Assembly (NCBI RefSeq): GCF_003105155.1
Contig: NZ_QETK01000004.1
Coordinates: forward strand, 1-64,000
Direction of reading: 5' to 3'
From: Pseudomonas sp. SDI
GTDB taxonomy: Bacteria; Pseudomonadota; Gammaproteobacteria; Pseudomonadales; Pseudomonadaceae
Length of the DNA stretch: 64,000 nucleotides
Shown here: positions 16,869-25,943 of the stretch, piece after piece
How the letters are laid out: each line of letters begins with the position of its first letter
How positions within the stretch are numbered: the first letter of the stretch is position 1
Made by a program: the position numbers and the translations under genes
The notes under the pieces: generated by a model
Databases searched by the model: none
Seen by the model: the letters and a program-made list of their open reading frames with translations, nothing else
What the model was told of the DNA's origin: nothing

Positions 16869-18785
16869 ATGCGTGGTGAACCTATCGCGGGACGAGCCCG
16901 CTCCCACAGGGTACGCGGTACCTTTGTGGGAGCGGGCTCGTCCCGCGATGCTTTATCCGCCGTAGTACTTTTGCTAATACTGCTCCTGCCCAAATCCCTG
17001 TTCGCCGCCCCCTCCCACGCGCTCACCGTCTACGGCGAACCACCCCGCTACCCCGCCAACTTCAAACACTTTGCCTATACCAACCCCGACGCCCCGAAAG
17101 GTGGCAGCCTGCGCCGCTCGGCGATCGAGATCGGCAACTTCGACCATGTGCTGCCCTACATCGACAAAGGCATTGGCGTTGCCGAAATCGACGGCTGGGT
17201 CTATGCGCCACTGGCCGTACGCTCGCTGGACGAGCCCTACACCGTTTATGGCCTGATCGCTGAAAAAATCGAACGCAGCGCCGACGGCCTGTCGCTGCGC
17301 TTCTATCTCGATCCACGTGCGCGTTTCGCCGATGGTCGACCGATCCGTGCCGAAGACGTGCGCTTCACCTATGACCTGCTGCTACGCGAAGGCAACCTGA
17401 AATACCGCACGCAATTCGCCGACGTCGCCCAGGTGCTGGTGGAGTCGCCCCGCCAGGTGCGCTTCGACTTCAAGAACAACCTCAACCGCACCCTGGCGCT
17501 GGACCTCGCCAGCCTGCCGGTGCTGCCCGAGCACTGGTGGCGCACGCGCGATTTCGCCAATGGCGGAGGCTTCGAGGCGCCGCTGGGCAGCGGCCCGTAC
17601 CGGGTGGCACGGATCGACAACGGCCGCAGCATTACCTTCGAGCGCAACCGCGACTGGTGGGCCAAAGACCTGCCGGTCAACCGCGGCCGCTACAACTTCG
17701 ACCAGCTGCGTCTGGAATACTTCGGCGACACCGACGTTGCCCGCCAGGTGCTGCGCGGCGGCGGCTATGACTACAACCGCGAATTTTCCGCTACCGGCTA
17801 TACCATCGGCTACAACGGCCCGGCGCTGGACGATGGCCGCCTGCAACGCGCACACCTGGCCCGTGAGGCGCCGCAGCCGGCACAAGGCTATGTGTTCAAC
17901 CTGCAACGCCCGCTGTTCAAGGACCGTCGCGTGCGCCAGGCGCTGGGCCTGCTGTGGGACTTCGAATGGAGCAACCGGCAGATGATGCGCGATATGTACA
18001 TCCGCCAGCAGAGCTTCTTCTCCAATAGCGCGCTGGCCGCCCGCGCACTGCCGGACGCGGCCGAGCTGGCGATTCTCGAACCGCTGCGCGGCCAGGTGCC
18101 CGAGGAAGTCTTCAGCCAGGTGTTCGAGGCACCGCGCAGCGACGGCTCCGGGCTGATCCGCGACAAGCAATTGCAAGCCCTGGCCCTGCTCGAAGCCGCC
18201 GGCTGGCGGCCGCAGGGTGACCAGTTGGTGAACGCTGCCGGCGAGCCGCTGAGTTTCACCTTCCTCAATGGCCAGAGCGGCCTGGAACGCCTGCTGCTGC
18301 CATGGAAGCGCAGCCTCGCGCAGATCGGCATCACCCTGGAGATCCGCAAGGTCGACGCGGCGCAGTACGTCAACCGGCTGATGGCACGCGATTACGACCT
18401 GATCGTCACCGGCTACCCGGTGAGCGAGTCGCCGGGGCTGGAGCTGTACAGCTACTTCGGCTCGGCGGCGGCTGACGATCCGGGCTCGAACAACTACATG
18501 GTGCTGCGCGACCCGGCCGTCGACCGCCTGCTCGATGGCCTGATCAAGGCCGCGAGCCAGGCCGACATGCTCCGCTACGCCCATGCGCTGGACCGGGTGC
18601 TGCAGTGGAACTACCTGTGGGTCCCCAACTACTATCCACCGGGTACCTCCAGCGTCTGGTGGAACCGCTTCGGCCTGCCCAAGGTGCCGGCGGCCAACGA
18701 TCCGGCGCTTGACACCTGGTGGGAAGTCAGCCCCACCGCGCTGAGCAACGCCGAGATGGCCAAGCGTCTGGGGCAAACGCCATGA
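16869..18785 (+). CDS. yejA: ABC transporter substrate-binding protein, YejA-like, with REP-encoded N-terminus
   Basis: 638 codons from ATG 16869. The mature part begins [22 protein letters not shown] and matches YejA-type oligopeptide/microcin C-binding proteins (SBP family 5), with a hydrophobic signal segment [16 protein letters not shown] just before. What precedes it is unusual: residues 6-27 are translated from the REP palindrome. Alternatives are GTG 16926, inside the right REP arm, and TTG 16971; none has a clear ribosome site. So the REP appears to have replaced the native 5' end. It overlaps yejB by 4 bases. Periplasmic if the signal still works. Confidence 0.8.
   Translation: MRGEPIAGRARSHRVRGTFVGAGSSRDALSAVVLLLILLLPKSLFAAPSHALTVYGEPPRYPANFKHFAYTNPDAPKGGSLRRSAIEIGNFDHVLPYIDKGIGVAEIDGWVYAPLAVRSLDEPYTVYGLIAEKIERSADGLSLRFYLDPRARFADGRPIRAEDVRFTYDLLLREGNLKYRTQFADVAQVLVESPRQVRFDFKNNLNRTLALDLASLPVLPEHWWRTRDFANGGGFEAPLGSGPYRVARIDNGRSITFERNRDWWAKDLPVNRGRYNFDQLRLEYFGDTDVARQVLRGGGYDYNREFSATGYTIGYNGPALDDGRLQRAHLAREAPQPAQGYVFNLQRPLFKDRRVRQALGLLWDFEWSNRQMMRDMYIRQQSFFSNSALAARALPDAAELAILEPLRGQVPEEVFSQVFEAPRSDGSGLIRDKQLQALALLEAAGWRPQGDQLVNAAGEPLSFTFLNGQSGLERLLLPWKRSLAQIGITLEIRKVDAAQYVNRLMARDYDLIVTGYPVSESPGLELYSYFGSAAADDPGSNNYMVLRDPAVDRLLDGLIKAASQADMLRYAHALDRVLQWNYLWVPNYYPPGTSSVWWNRFGLPKVPAANDPALDTWWEVSPTALSNAEMAKRLGQTP
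16884..16949. repeat. REP palindrome pair (25-base perfect inverted repeat)
   Basis: Arms 16884-16908 and 16925-16949 are perfect reverse complements (ATCGCGGGACGAGCCCGCTC... and its partner) with a 16-base loop. The arms match the Pseudomonas REP family. The repeat lies inside the open frame of the next gene and covers its only good start codons. Confidence 0.9.
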
Positions 18786-19840
18786 CTGCCTATATCCTGC
18801 GCCGCCTGCTGCTGATCCTGCCGACCCTGCTGATCATCCTGCTGGTCAACTTCGTCATCGTGCAGGCCGCGCCGGGCGGGCCAGTGGAACAGGCCGTGGC
18901 GCGCTTGCAGGGCATCGGCGGCGGTGCGCCGGGGACCCGTGCGGAAACCCTGCACGGCGGTTCGCGAGCCAGCCGTGGCCTGGACCCGCAGCTGCTGGAA
19001 ACCATCAAGCGCCAGTACGGTTTCGACAAGTCGGCGCCCGAGCGACTCTGGTTGATGCTCACCCGCTACGCCCGGCTCGACTTCGGTACCAGCTTCTTTC
19101 GCGGTGCCAAGGTCACCGACCTGATTCTGGAAAAACTCCCGGTGACCTTCTCACTGGGCCTCTGGGCCACGCTGATCACCTACCTGGTGTCGATCCCGCT
19201 GGGCATCCGCAAGGCCGTGCGCCACGGCAGCCTATTCGACGCCTGGAGCAGCACGCTGATCGTCATCGGCTACGCGCTGCCGGCCTTCCTGTTTGCCCTG
19301 CTGCTGATTGTGCTGTTCGCCGGCGGCACCTCGTTGCACTGGTTCCCGGTGCGCGGGCTGGTCTCGGAGAATTTTGCCGAGCTGAGCCTGCCGGGCAAGA
19401 TCGCCGACTATTTCTGGCACCTGGTGCTGCCGGTTGGCGCACTGGTGATCGGCGGCTTTGCCACCCTGACCCTGCTGACCAAAAACGCCTTCCTCAACGA
19501 AATCAGCCGCCAGTACGTAGTCACCGCCCGCGCCAAGGGCCTGAGCGAACGCCGCGTGCTGTATGGCCATGTGTTCCGCAACGCCATGTTGCTGGTGGTG
19601 GCGGGCATTCCACAGGCACTGATCACCGTGTTCTTCGCCGGCTCGCTACTGATCGAAGTGATCTTCTCCCTCGATGGCCTGGGGCGCATGAGTTATGAGG
19701 CGGCGGTGTCGCGCGACTACCCGGTGGTGTTCGGCTCACTGTTCATTTTCACGCTGTTCGGCCTGCTGATCCGGTTGATCGGCGACCTCTGCTACACGCT
19801 GCTCGACCCGCGTATCGATTTCGTCTCGAGGGCGCACTGA
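18782..19840 (+). CDS. yejB: ABC transporter permease, YejB-like
   Basis: 352 residues from ATG 18782 (ATGA overlap with yejA). [34 protein letters not shown] is the standard start of DppB/OppB-type permeases, with an extended loop before the second helix as in YejB. The EAA loop is [21 protein letters not shown]. Six membrane helices are expected. Works with YejE as the inner-membrane channel for oligopeptides. Confidence 0.92.
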   Translation: MTAYILRRLLLILPTLLIILLVNFVIVQAAPGGPVEQAVARLQGIGGGAPGTRAETLHGGSRASRGLDPQLLETIKRQYGFDKSAPERLWLMLTRYARLDFGTSFFRGAKVTDLILEKLPVTFSLGLWATLITYLVSIPLGIRKAVRHGSLFDAWSSTLIVIGYALPAFLFALLLIVLFAGGTSLHWFPVRGLVSENFAELSLPGKIADYFWHLVLPVGALVIGGFATLTLLTKNAFLNEISRQYVVTARAKGLSERRVLYGHVFRNAMLLVVAGIPQALITVFFAGSLLIEVIFSLDGLGRMSYEAAVSRDYPVVFGSLFIFTLFGLLIRLIGDLCYTLLDPRIDFVSRAH

Positions 19841-20862
19841 TGCTGCGCCTGTCGCCCTTGGCGCAGCGTCGCCTGAGCCGTTTTCGCCAGAACCGCCGGG
19901 GCTGGTATTCGCTGTGGGCGTTCGCTGCGCTGATGCTGTTGAGCCTGGGCGCGGAACTGATCGCCAACGACAAGCCACTGCTGCTCGGCTACCAGCAGCA
20001 GCTGTACTTCCCCGCCTTCAAGCGCTACACCGAGCAGGAATTCGGCGGCCAGTTGCCGTTCCAGCCGGACTACCGCAGCGACTACGTGCGCAAGCTGATT
20101 GCCGACCAGGGCGGCTGGATGCTCTTTGCGCCGATCCCGTTCAGTGCCGACACGCCGAACTACGACCTGCGCGGGCCCACCCCGAGCCCACCCAGCGCGA
20201 GCAACTGGCTGGGCACCGACGACCAGGGCCGCGACGTGCTGGCGCGGGTACTCTATGGTACGCGGGTGTCGATCCTGTTTGCCCTGGCGCTGACCTTCAT
20301 CAGCACGCTGATCGGCATTGCCGCCGGCGCCCTGCAGGGCTATCACGGTGGCTGGGTCGACCTGATCGGCCAGCGCCTGCTGGAGGTCTGGTCGGGCCTG
20401 CCGGTGCTCTATCTGCTGATCATCCTCAGCGGCTTCGTCGAACCGAACTTCTGGTGGCTGCTGGGCATCATGGCACTGTTTTCCTGGCTGGCCCTGGTCG
20501 ATGTGGTGCGCGCCGAGTTTCTTCGCGGGCGCAACCTGGAGTACGTGCAGGCCGCGCGGGCGCTGGGGCTGCCGGACCGCCTAGTGATCCTGCGGCATAT
20601 CCTGCCGAACGCGATGAACGCCACCCTCACCTACCTGCCGTTCATTCTCACCGGGGCCATCTCGACCCTTACCGCACTGGATTTTCTTGGCTTCGGCATG
20701 CCTGCCGGCAGCGCTTCGCTGGGCGAGCTGGTCAATCAGGGCAAGCAGAACCTGCAAGCGCCATGGTTGGGCTTTACTGCGTTTTTCGCCCTGGCGCTGA
20801 TCCTCTCGCTGCTGGTATTCATTGGCGATGCGTTGCGCGAGGCCTTCGATCCACGCGCCTGA
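19840..20862 (+). CDS. yejE: ABC transporter permease, YejE-like
   Basis: 340 residues; ATG 19840 overlaps the yejB stop (TGATG). It has the DppC/OppC fold with a long periplasmic insert, LGTDDQGRDVLARVLYGTRVS and EAA loop QAARALGLPDRLVILRHILPNAM. The normal fourth gene, the double-domain ATPase YejF, does not follow; a regulator of another pathway begins 40 bases later. The transporter must borrow an ATPase or be inactive. Confidence 0.92.
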   Translation: MLRLSPLAQRRLSRFRQNRRGWYSLWAFAALMLLSLGAELIANDKPLLLGYQQQLYFPAFKRYTEQEFGGQLPFQPDYRSDYVRKLIADQGGWMLFAPIPFSADTPNYDLRGPTPSPPSASNWLGTDDQGRDVLARVLYGTRVSILFALALTFISTLIGIAAGALQGYHGGWVDLIGQRLLEVWSGLPVLYLLIILSGFVEPNFWWLLGIMALFSWLALVDVVRAEFLRGRNLEYVQAARALGLPDRLVILRHILPNAMNATLTYLPFILTGAISTLTALDFLGFGMPAGSASLGELVNQGKQNLQAPWLGFTAFFALALILSLLVFIGDALREAFDPRA

Positions 20863-20902
20863 TGCGGGCATAATCGTCGGCCTGACCCCGGCGGAGTGGC
20901 CC

Positions 20903-22297
<1,395 letters not shown>

Positions 22298-22328
22298 AGA
22301 GACTTGCATCTATATTTAGAGACTAACC

Positions 22329-22427
22329 CCTGTGGGAGCCGCCTTACCGGCGAAAATCCCAAGATCACTGCGCTGTGTCAGGAGTTTCTGAGGTGTGGCT
22401 ATCGCCGGTCAGGCCGGCTCCCACAGG
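22329..22427. repeat. REP pair between hbcR and the permease gene
   Basis: Inverted copies CTGTGGGAGCCGCCTTACCGGCGA and TCGCCGGTCAGGCCGGCTCCCACAG-type (each cited only in part here) frame about 50 bases. They sit between the two activator sites. Confidence 0.7.
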
Positions 22428-22432
22428 TTTTT

Positions 22433-22448
22433 GTCTCTGATTTGAGAC
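22433..22448 (+). promoter_or_regulatory. Putative HbcR upstream activating site 2
   Basis: GTCTC-tgattt-GAGAC, the same core and spacing as site 1, about 65 bases upstream of the -24 element; a normal distance for a sigma-54 enhancer. Confidence 0.6.
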
Positions 22449-22510
22449 TATTTTTATTCAGAGCGGCACAGATCAAAATAAAAACGTTATATATCAATTA
22501 GTTACAGACA

Positions 22511-22526
22511 TGGCACGATTCCCGCT
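22511..22526 (+). promoter_or_regulatory. Sigma-54 promoter of the 3-hydroxybutyrate operon
   Basis: TGGCAC-N5-CCGCT with GG (22512-22513) and GC (22524-22525) exactly 10 bases apart. The -24 half is perfect and the -12 half keeps the essential GC. The permease ATG is 48 bases downstream. Confidence 0.75.
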
Positions 22527-22573
22527 ATCTCCTGCGCACCAACAAAAACAAGATGCACCCAAGGAGACACTCG

Positions 22574-23965
22574 ATGAGTGTGATCATTGCCCTGGCAGCC
22601 CTCGCGCTGCTGATGCTGGCTGCCTACCGTGGTTACAGCGTTATCCTCTTCGCCCCGATCGCCGCCCTCGGTGCGGTACTGCTCACCGACCCTGCCGCCG
22701 TCGCCCCCGCCTTCACCGGGGTGTTCATGGAAAAGATGGTCGGCTTCATCAAACTCTATTTCCCGGTATTCCTGCTCGGTGCCGTGTTCGGCAAACTGAT
22801 CGAGCTGTCCGGCTTCTCGCGCTCGATTGTCGCCGCCGCCATCCGCTTGCTCGGCACCCGCCAGGCCATGCTGGTGATCGTGCTGGTCTGCGCCCTGCTC
22901 ACCTACGGCGGCGTGTCGCTGTTCGTGGTGGTGTTCGCGGTGTACCCGTTTGCCGCGGAAATGTTCCGCCAGAGCAATATCCCCAAGCGGCTGATCCCGG
23001 CCACCATTGCCCTCGGTGCGTTCTCCTTCACCATGGACGCCCTGCCGGGCACTCCGCAGATCCAGAACATCATCCCCAGCACCTTCTTCAATACCACCGC
23101 CTGGGCGGCGCCGTGGCTGGGCCTGATCGGCACGCTGTTCGTGTTCTGCACCGGCATGCTTTACCTGCAACGCCAGCGCAACAAAGCCCAGCGCGCCGGC
23201 GAAGGCTACGGCAGCGAGCTGCGTAACGAGCCGGAAACCGCCGCCGACCTGACCCTGCCCAACCCCTGGCTGGCGCTGTCGCCATTGCTGTTGGTGGGGG
23301 CGATGAACCTGCTGTTCACCCACTGGATTCCCCAGTGGTACGGCAAGACCCATAGCCTCAGCCTGCCCGGCATGAGCGTTCCGGTACAAACCGACATCGC
23401 CAAGCTCACTGCAATCTGGGCGGTCGAGGCCGCCTTGCTGCTGGGCATTCTGCTGGTGCTGGTCAGTGCGTTCGGGGCCATCCGCAGTCGCCTTGCCGAA
23501 GGCAGCAAAAGTGCGGTCAGCGGCGCCTTGCTGGCGGCGATGAACACTGCCTCGGAATACGGCTTCGGGGCCGTGATTGCCTCGCTGCCAGGCTTCCTGG
23601 TGCTGGCCGACGCACTGCGCAACATCCCCAACCCGCTGGTCAACGAAGCCATCACGGTTACCCTGCTGGCGGGCATTACCGGCTCGGCCTCGGGCGGTAT
23701 GAGCATTGCCCTGGCCGCGATGTCCGACAGCTTCATCGCCGCGGCCAACGCGGCGAACATCCCGCTGGAGGTCCTGCACCGGGTGGCCGCCATGGCCAGC
23801 GGCGGTATGGACACCCTGCCGCACAACGGTGCAGTGATTACCCTGCTGGCGGTTACCGGGCTGACCCACCGTGAGGCCTACAAGGATATTTTCGGGATCA
23901 CCCTGATCAAAACCCTGGCGGTGTTCGTCGTGATCGCCACGTTCTATGCCACCGGCATCGTTTAA
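22574..23965 (+). CDS. GntP-family permease, probable 3-hydroxybutyrate transporter
   Basis: 463 residues from ATG 22574, behind AAGGAG at 8 bases. About 12-14 membrane helices. Typical GntP-family segments: FPVFLLGAVFGKLIELSGFSRSI, TYGGVSLFVVVFAVYPFA, and the C-terminal ASGGMDTLPHNGAVITLL. GntP members carry gluconate or other organic acids; the position between HbcR and 3-hydroxybutyrate dehydrogenase points to 3-hydroxybutyrate as substrate (inference). First gene of the sigma-54 unit; the dehydrogenase follows after 10 bases. Confidence 0.88.
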   Translation: MSVIIALAALALLMLAAYRGYSVILFAPIAALGAVLLTDPAAVAPAFTGVFMEKMVGFIKLYFPVFLLGAVFGKLIELSGFSRSIVAAAIRLLGTRQAMLVIVLVCALLTYGGVSLFVVVFAVYPFAAEMFRQSNIPKRLIPATIALGAFSFTMDALPGTPQIQNIIPSTFFNTTAWAAPWLGLIGTLFVFCTGMLYLQRQRNKAQRAGEGYGSELRNEPETAADLTLPNPWLALSPLLLVGAMNLLFTHWIPQWYGKTHSLSLPGMSVPVQTDIAKLTAIWAVEAALLLGILLVLVSAFGAIRSRLAEGSKSAVSGALLAAMNTASEYGFGAVIASLPGFLVLADALRNIPNPLVNEAITVTLLAGITGSASGGMSIALAAMSDSFIAAANAANIPLEVLHRVAAMASGGMDTLPHNGAVITLLAVTGLTHREAYKDIFGITLIKTLAVFVVIATFYATGIV

Positions 23966-23975
23966 GGAACTGCTT

Positions 23976-24746
23976 ATGAGCCTCAACGGAAAAGTCGCCC
24001 TGGTTACCGGGTCTACCAGCGGCATCGGCCTGGGTATCGCCCAAGCCCTGGCGCAGGCCGGCGCCGACGTCATTCTCAACGGTTTCGGCGACGCCAGTGC
24101 GGCGCTGGCCGAGGTCGGCCGGCACGGCACCCGGGTTGGTCATCACCCGGCGGACCTGGCCAGCGTCGAGCAGCTCGGCGAGCTGTTTGCCTATGCCGAA
24201 CGCGACTTCGGCGGCATCGACATTCTCGTCAACAATGCCGGCATCCAGCATGTGGCGCCCGTCGAGGCGTTTCCCGTCGAGCGCTGGGACGCGATCATCG
24301 CCCTCAACCTCTCGGCCGTATTCCACAGCACCCGCCTGGCCCTGCCGGGCATGCGCCAGCGCAACTGGGGGCGGATCATCAACATCGCCTCGGTGCACGG
24401 CCAGGTCGGCTCTGTGGGCAAGGTCGCCTATGTGGCCGCCAAACACGGCGTGATCGGCATGACCAAGGTGGTCGGCCTGGAAACTGCCACCAGCAACATT
24501 ACCTGCAACGCCCTCTGTCCGGGCTGGGTGTTGACCCCACTGGTGCAGAAACAGATCGACGATCGCGCGGCTGGCGGGGTCGACCCACAGCAGGCACAGC
24601 ACGATCTGCTGGCAGAAAAGCAGCCGTCTTTGGCCTTTGTCACCCCGCAACATCTGGGTGAGCTGGTATTGTTCCTCTGTAGCGAAGCCGGTAGCCAGGT
24701 TCGCGGCGCTGCCTGGAACATCGACGGCGGCTGGCTCGCCCAGTAA
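23976..24746 (+). CDS. bdhA: 3-hydroxybutyrate dehydrogenase
   Basis: 256 residues, short-chain dehydrogenase. Rossmann motif TGSTSGIGLGIA (11-22), NNAG, catalytic Ser/Tyr/Lys in NIASVHGQVGSVGKVAYVAAKHG, and NALCPGWVLTPLVQKQI, which is characteristic of D-3-hydroxybutyrate dehydrogenases. Oxidises 3-hydroxybutyrate to acetoacetate with NAD+. AAGGA precedes the ATG. In related strains an acetoacetyl-CoA synthetase gene completes the locus; here only its 3' end remains (25318). Confidence 0.93.
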   Translation: MSLNGKVALVTGSTSGIGLGIAQALAQAGADVILNGFGDASAALAEVGRHGTRVGHHPADLASVEQLGELFAYAERDFGGIDILVNNAGIQHVAPVEAFPVERWDAIIALNLSAVFHSTRLALPGMRQRNWGRIINIASVHGQVGSVGKVAYVAAKHGVIGMTKVVGLETATSNITCNALCPGWVLTPLVQKQIDDRAAGGVDPQQAQHDLLAEKQPSLAFVTPQHLGELVLFLCSEAGSQVRGAAWNIDGGWLAQ

Positions 24747-24813
24747 CCGCAAGGCAACGGGCGCCTGAACCCTGGCTGGCTTCGAGGTTCAATTTTCACA
24801 GCAAGGAGCATTC

Positions 24814-25293
24814 ATGCGCCCTACTTCTCTTACTGCCCTGTTCACCCTGTCGCTGGCCGTTGCCGCACAGAGCCAGGCAGCCAGCCTCAAGGATGTCGCG
24901 CCGTATCCGGAAGCAGAAAAAGGCTTCAGTCGCCAGGTGATCCACCTGCCGGCACAAACCGACGAATATGCCTTCAAAGTGGAAATCCTTGCCGGCAAAC
25001 AGCTTGAGGTCGACTGCAACAAGCAGCGCCTGGGCGGTACCCTGGAAGAAAAAACCCTCGAAGGCTGGGGTTACAACTATTACACCCTGGCCAAGGTCGA
25101 GGGCCCGATGAGCACCCTGATGGCCTGCCCGGATGGCAAGAAAACCAAGGAATTCGTGCCGGTAGTCGGCGATGGTTTCCTGCTGCGCTACAACAGCAAG
25201 TTGCCGATCGTGGTGTACGTGCCCAAGGATGTCGAAGTGCGCTATCGGGTCTGGTCGGCCTCCACCGAGGTCAAGACCGCCAGCGAGGAGTAA
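24814..25293 (+). CDS. eco: Ecotin, periplasmic serine protease inhibitor
   Basis: 159 residues with signal peptide (cleavage near SQAAS). Ecotin hallmarks: [46 protein letters not shown], and the reactive loop [14 protein letters not shown], with Met as P1 as in E. coli ecotin and the disulfide Cys pair. Inhibits trypsin-fold proteases in the periplasm. Preceded by AAGGAG. Lies between the 3-hydroxybutyrate genes and the acetoacetyl-CoA synthetase remnant. Confidence 0.95.
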   Translation: MRPTSLTALFTLSLAVAAQSQAASLKDVAPYPEAEKGFSRQVIHLPAQTDEYAFKVEILAGKQLEVDCNKQRLGGTLEEKTLEGWGYNYYTLAKVEGPMSTLMACPDGKKTKEFVPVVGDGFLLRYNSKLPIVVYVPKDVEVRYRVWSASTEVKTASEE

Positions 25294-25317
25294 ACCCGCC
25301 CTCGGCATGTGCCAGCG

Positions 25318-25485
25318 ATGACTGTTCAGGTGGCCGACATCCCCCGCACCATCAGCGCCAAGCTCGTCGAACTGGCGGTGCGCAACGTGGTGTACGGCCT
25401 GCCGGTGAAGAATACCGACGCATTGGCCAATCCCGAGGCCCTGACTTATTTTCAGGACCGCATCGAGCTGCGCGATCAGGCATAA
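25318..25485 (+). pseudogene. aacS: 3' remnant of acetoacetyl-CoA synthetase
   Basis: 55 codons read [19 protein letters not shown], then [16 protein letters not shown] and a final DRIELRDQA before the stop. This is the extreme C-terminus of acetoacetyl-CoA synthetase, including the Lys region near the catalytic TISGK motif (here TISAK). The upstream 600 residues are missing. Position next to bdhA and ecotin is where an intact aacS sits in relatives, so a deletion is the simplest reading. Confidence 0.8.
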
Positions 25486-25522
25486 TCCGCAGCTTTTTAG
25501 CGCACGCAGAGGCACCCGCCCA

Positions 25523-25798
25523 ATGAAAGCACAGGCCCGTCACATTCTGGTCAAGACCGCCGAAGAGGCCGAACAACTCAAGCAACGGATCGCCAAGGGT
25601 GAAGCGTTCGACGTGCTGGCGAAGAAGTATTCCACCTGCCCTTCGGGCAAACGCGGCGGCGACCTGGGTGAAGTGCGCCCAGGGCAAATGGTTGGCGCCA
25701 TCGACCAAGTGATCTTCAAGAAACCGCTGCGCACCGTGCACGGTCCGATCAAAAGCAAGTTCGGCTACCACCTGGTGCAGGTGTTTTACCGGGATTGA
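25523..25798 (+). CDS. ppiC: Parvulin-type peptidyl-prolyl isomerase (second PpiC)
   Basis: 91 residues, single parvulin domain: MKAQARHILVKTAEEAEQL, then KKYSTCPSGKRGGDLGEVRPGQ and SKFGYHLVQVFYRD. Cytoplasmic, no signal. Paralogue of 16577-16858 (about half the residues alike by eye). It lies alone between the aacS remnant and the autotransporter. Confidence 0.93.
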   Translation: MKAQARHILVKTAEEAEQLKQRIAKGEAFDVLAKKYSTCPSGKRGGDLGEVRPGQMVGAIDQVIFKKPLRTVHGPIKSKFGYHLVQVFYRD

Positions 25799-25876
25799 GC
25801 CTTGCTGAAGTGCTTCACCTGATATTTTTGCCAGTTGTCGGTCCCCCCCTTCGTTTGTATCACTGTGGCATCACTC

Positions 25877-25907
25877 ATCCGGCCTGAAGCAAAGGCAGCC
25901 GGATGCG
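25877..25907. other. Perfect hairpin upstream of the autotransporter gene
   Basis: CATCCGGC and GCCGGATG are paired around a 14-base loop, without a T-run. It could be a 5'-UTR structure or operator; function unknown. Confidence 0.35.
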
Positions 25908-25943
25908 CCGTGGTGTACGCCTTTGGCAAAAGGGAAGACCGGC

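Noticed and set aside
16877..16960. REP pair considered as a rho-independent terminator after ppiC
   Set aside because: No T-run, and the arms match REP elements found elsewhere in the window.
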